From: Mumia sp. zg.B17
Lineage (GTDB): Bacteria > Actinomycetota > Actinomycetes > Propionibacteriales > Nocardioidaceae
Assembly: GCF_019550915.1 (NCBI RefSeq)
Contig: NZ_JAHWCI010000002.1
Coordinates: 1-64,000 of the forward strand
Reading direction: 5' to 3'
Length of the DNA: 64,000 bases
Under the pieces are notes generated by a model. The model was not told where the DNA came from, ran no database searches, and saw only the letters and a list, made by a program, of their open reading frames with translations. This document shows, in pieces, positions 63,966 to 64,000 of the stretch (position 1 is its first letter; each line of letters begins with the position of its first letter). The position numbers were made by a program, and so were the translations under genes.

Positions 63966-64000
63966 ATGTCCGACTACCCCGACTACCTGGTGACGTACGC
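63966..64000 (+). CDS. Start of a gene cut by the window edge
   Basis: Only MSDYPDYLVTY is visible, too little to identify. It is called because of the good -10 element and a start divergent from the subtilase gene. Confidence 0.5.
   Translation, partial: MSDYPDYLVTY

Overview
This window is a G+C-rich actinobacterial chromosome segment. It encodes a single-chain type I fatty acid synthase, makes menaquinone, has a 14-subunit NADH dehydrogenase with long acidic tails, and uses GTG/TTG starts and apparently leaderless promoters freely. FAS-I outside fungi is largely confined to mycolic-acid bacteria and a few relatives. Together with the rest of the gene set this suggests Corynebacteriales or a Nocardioidaceae-like lineage; the window alone does not settle which.

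Layout. 1-9.4 kb (minus strand): holo-ACP synthase acpS (cut by the window edge, and its frame looks damaged there) overlapping the 3' end of a 3057-residue FAS-I, with a palindrome-rich control region at 9.40-9.47 kb. 9.5-12.0 kb: a GMC oxidoreductase convergent with an alpha/beta hydrolase.

11.3-20.0 kb is an accessory island. It reads as an old tandem duplication of a unit [alpha/beta hydrolase (-), Rhs toxin fragment (+) with immunity-like genes, aldehyde dehydrogenase (+)]. The left copy keeps the intact hydrolase, and the right copy keeps the intact aldehyde dehydrogenase. The junction at about 16,131/16,132 joins a truncated dehydrogenase head to a truncated hydrolase tail. Each unit carries a different Rhs C-terminal tip followed by a different small candidate immunity gene. 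An AraC regulator and a DHFR-fold reductase have been inserted into the second unit. Several island genes are broken: an Rhs core without its N-terminus, a membrane protein split by an amber codon, and an Rhs tip that may be frameshifted in a G6 run.

21.4-34.2 kb: a BioD/DRTGG-type phosphate acetyltransferase coupled to a GNAT protein, an Ski2-like RNA helicase, an SGNH hydrolase, gamma-glutamyltransferase, a SWIM/SNF2 helicase and isochorismate synthase. 34.2-52.0 kb is a respiratory block: menG, a Rex-like operator, nuoABCDEFGHIJKLMN (mostly ATGA/GTGA overlaps) and a polyprenyl diphosphate synthase, so the quinone reductase sits with the makers of its quinone. 52-54.8 kb: a membrane/GAF/PAS/SpoIIE/HATPase signalling protein. 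54.8-58.7 kb (minus): RarD-like permease and 2-oxoglutarate:ferredoxin oxidoreductase korAB. 58.9-63.8 kb: secreted PA/M28 aminopeptidase, HAD phosphatase, a small helical protein and a secreted subtilase. The last 35 bases open another gene.

I see no tRNA, rRNA, CRISPR array or intact insertion sequence in the window.
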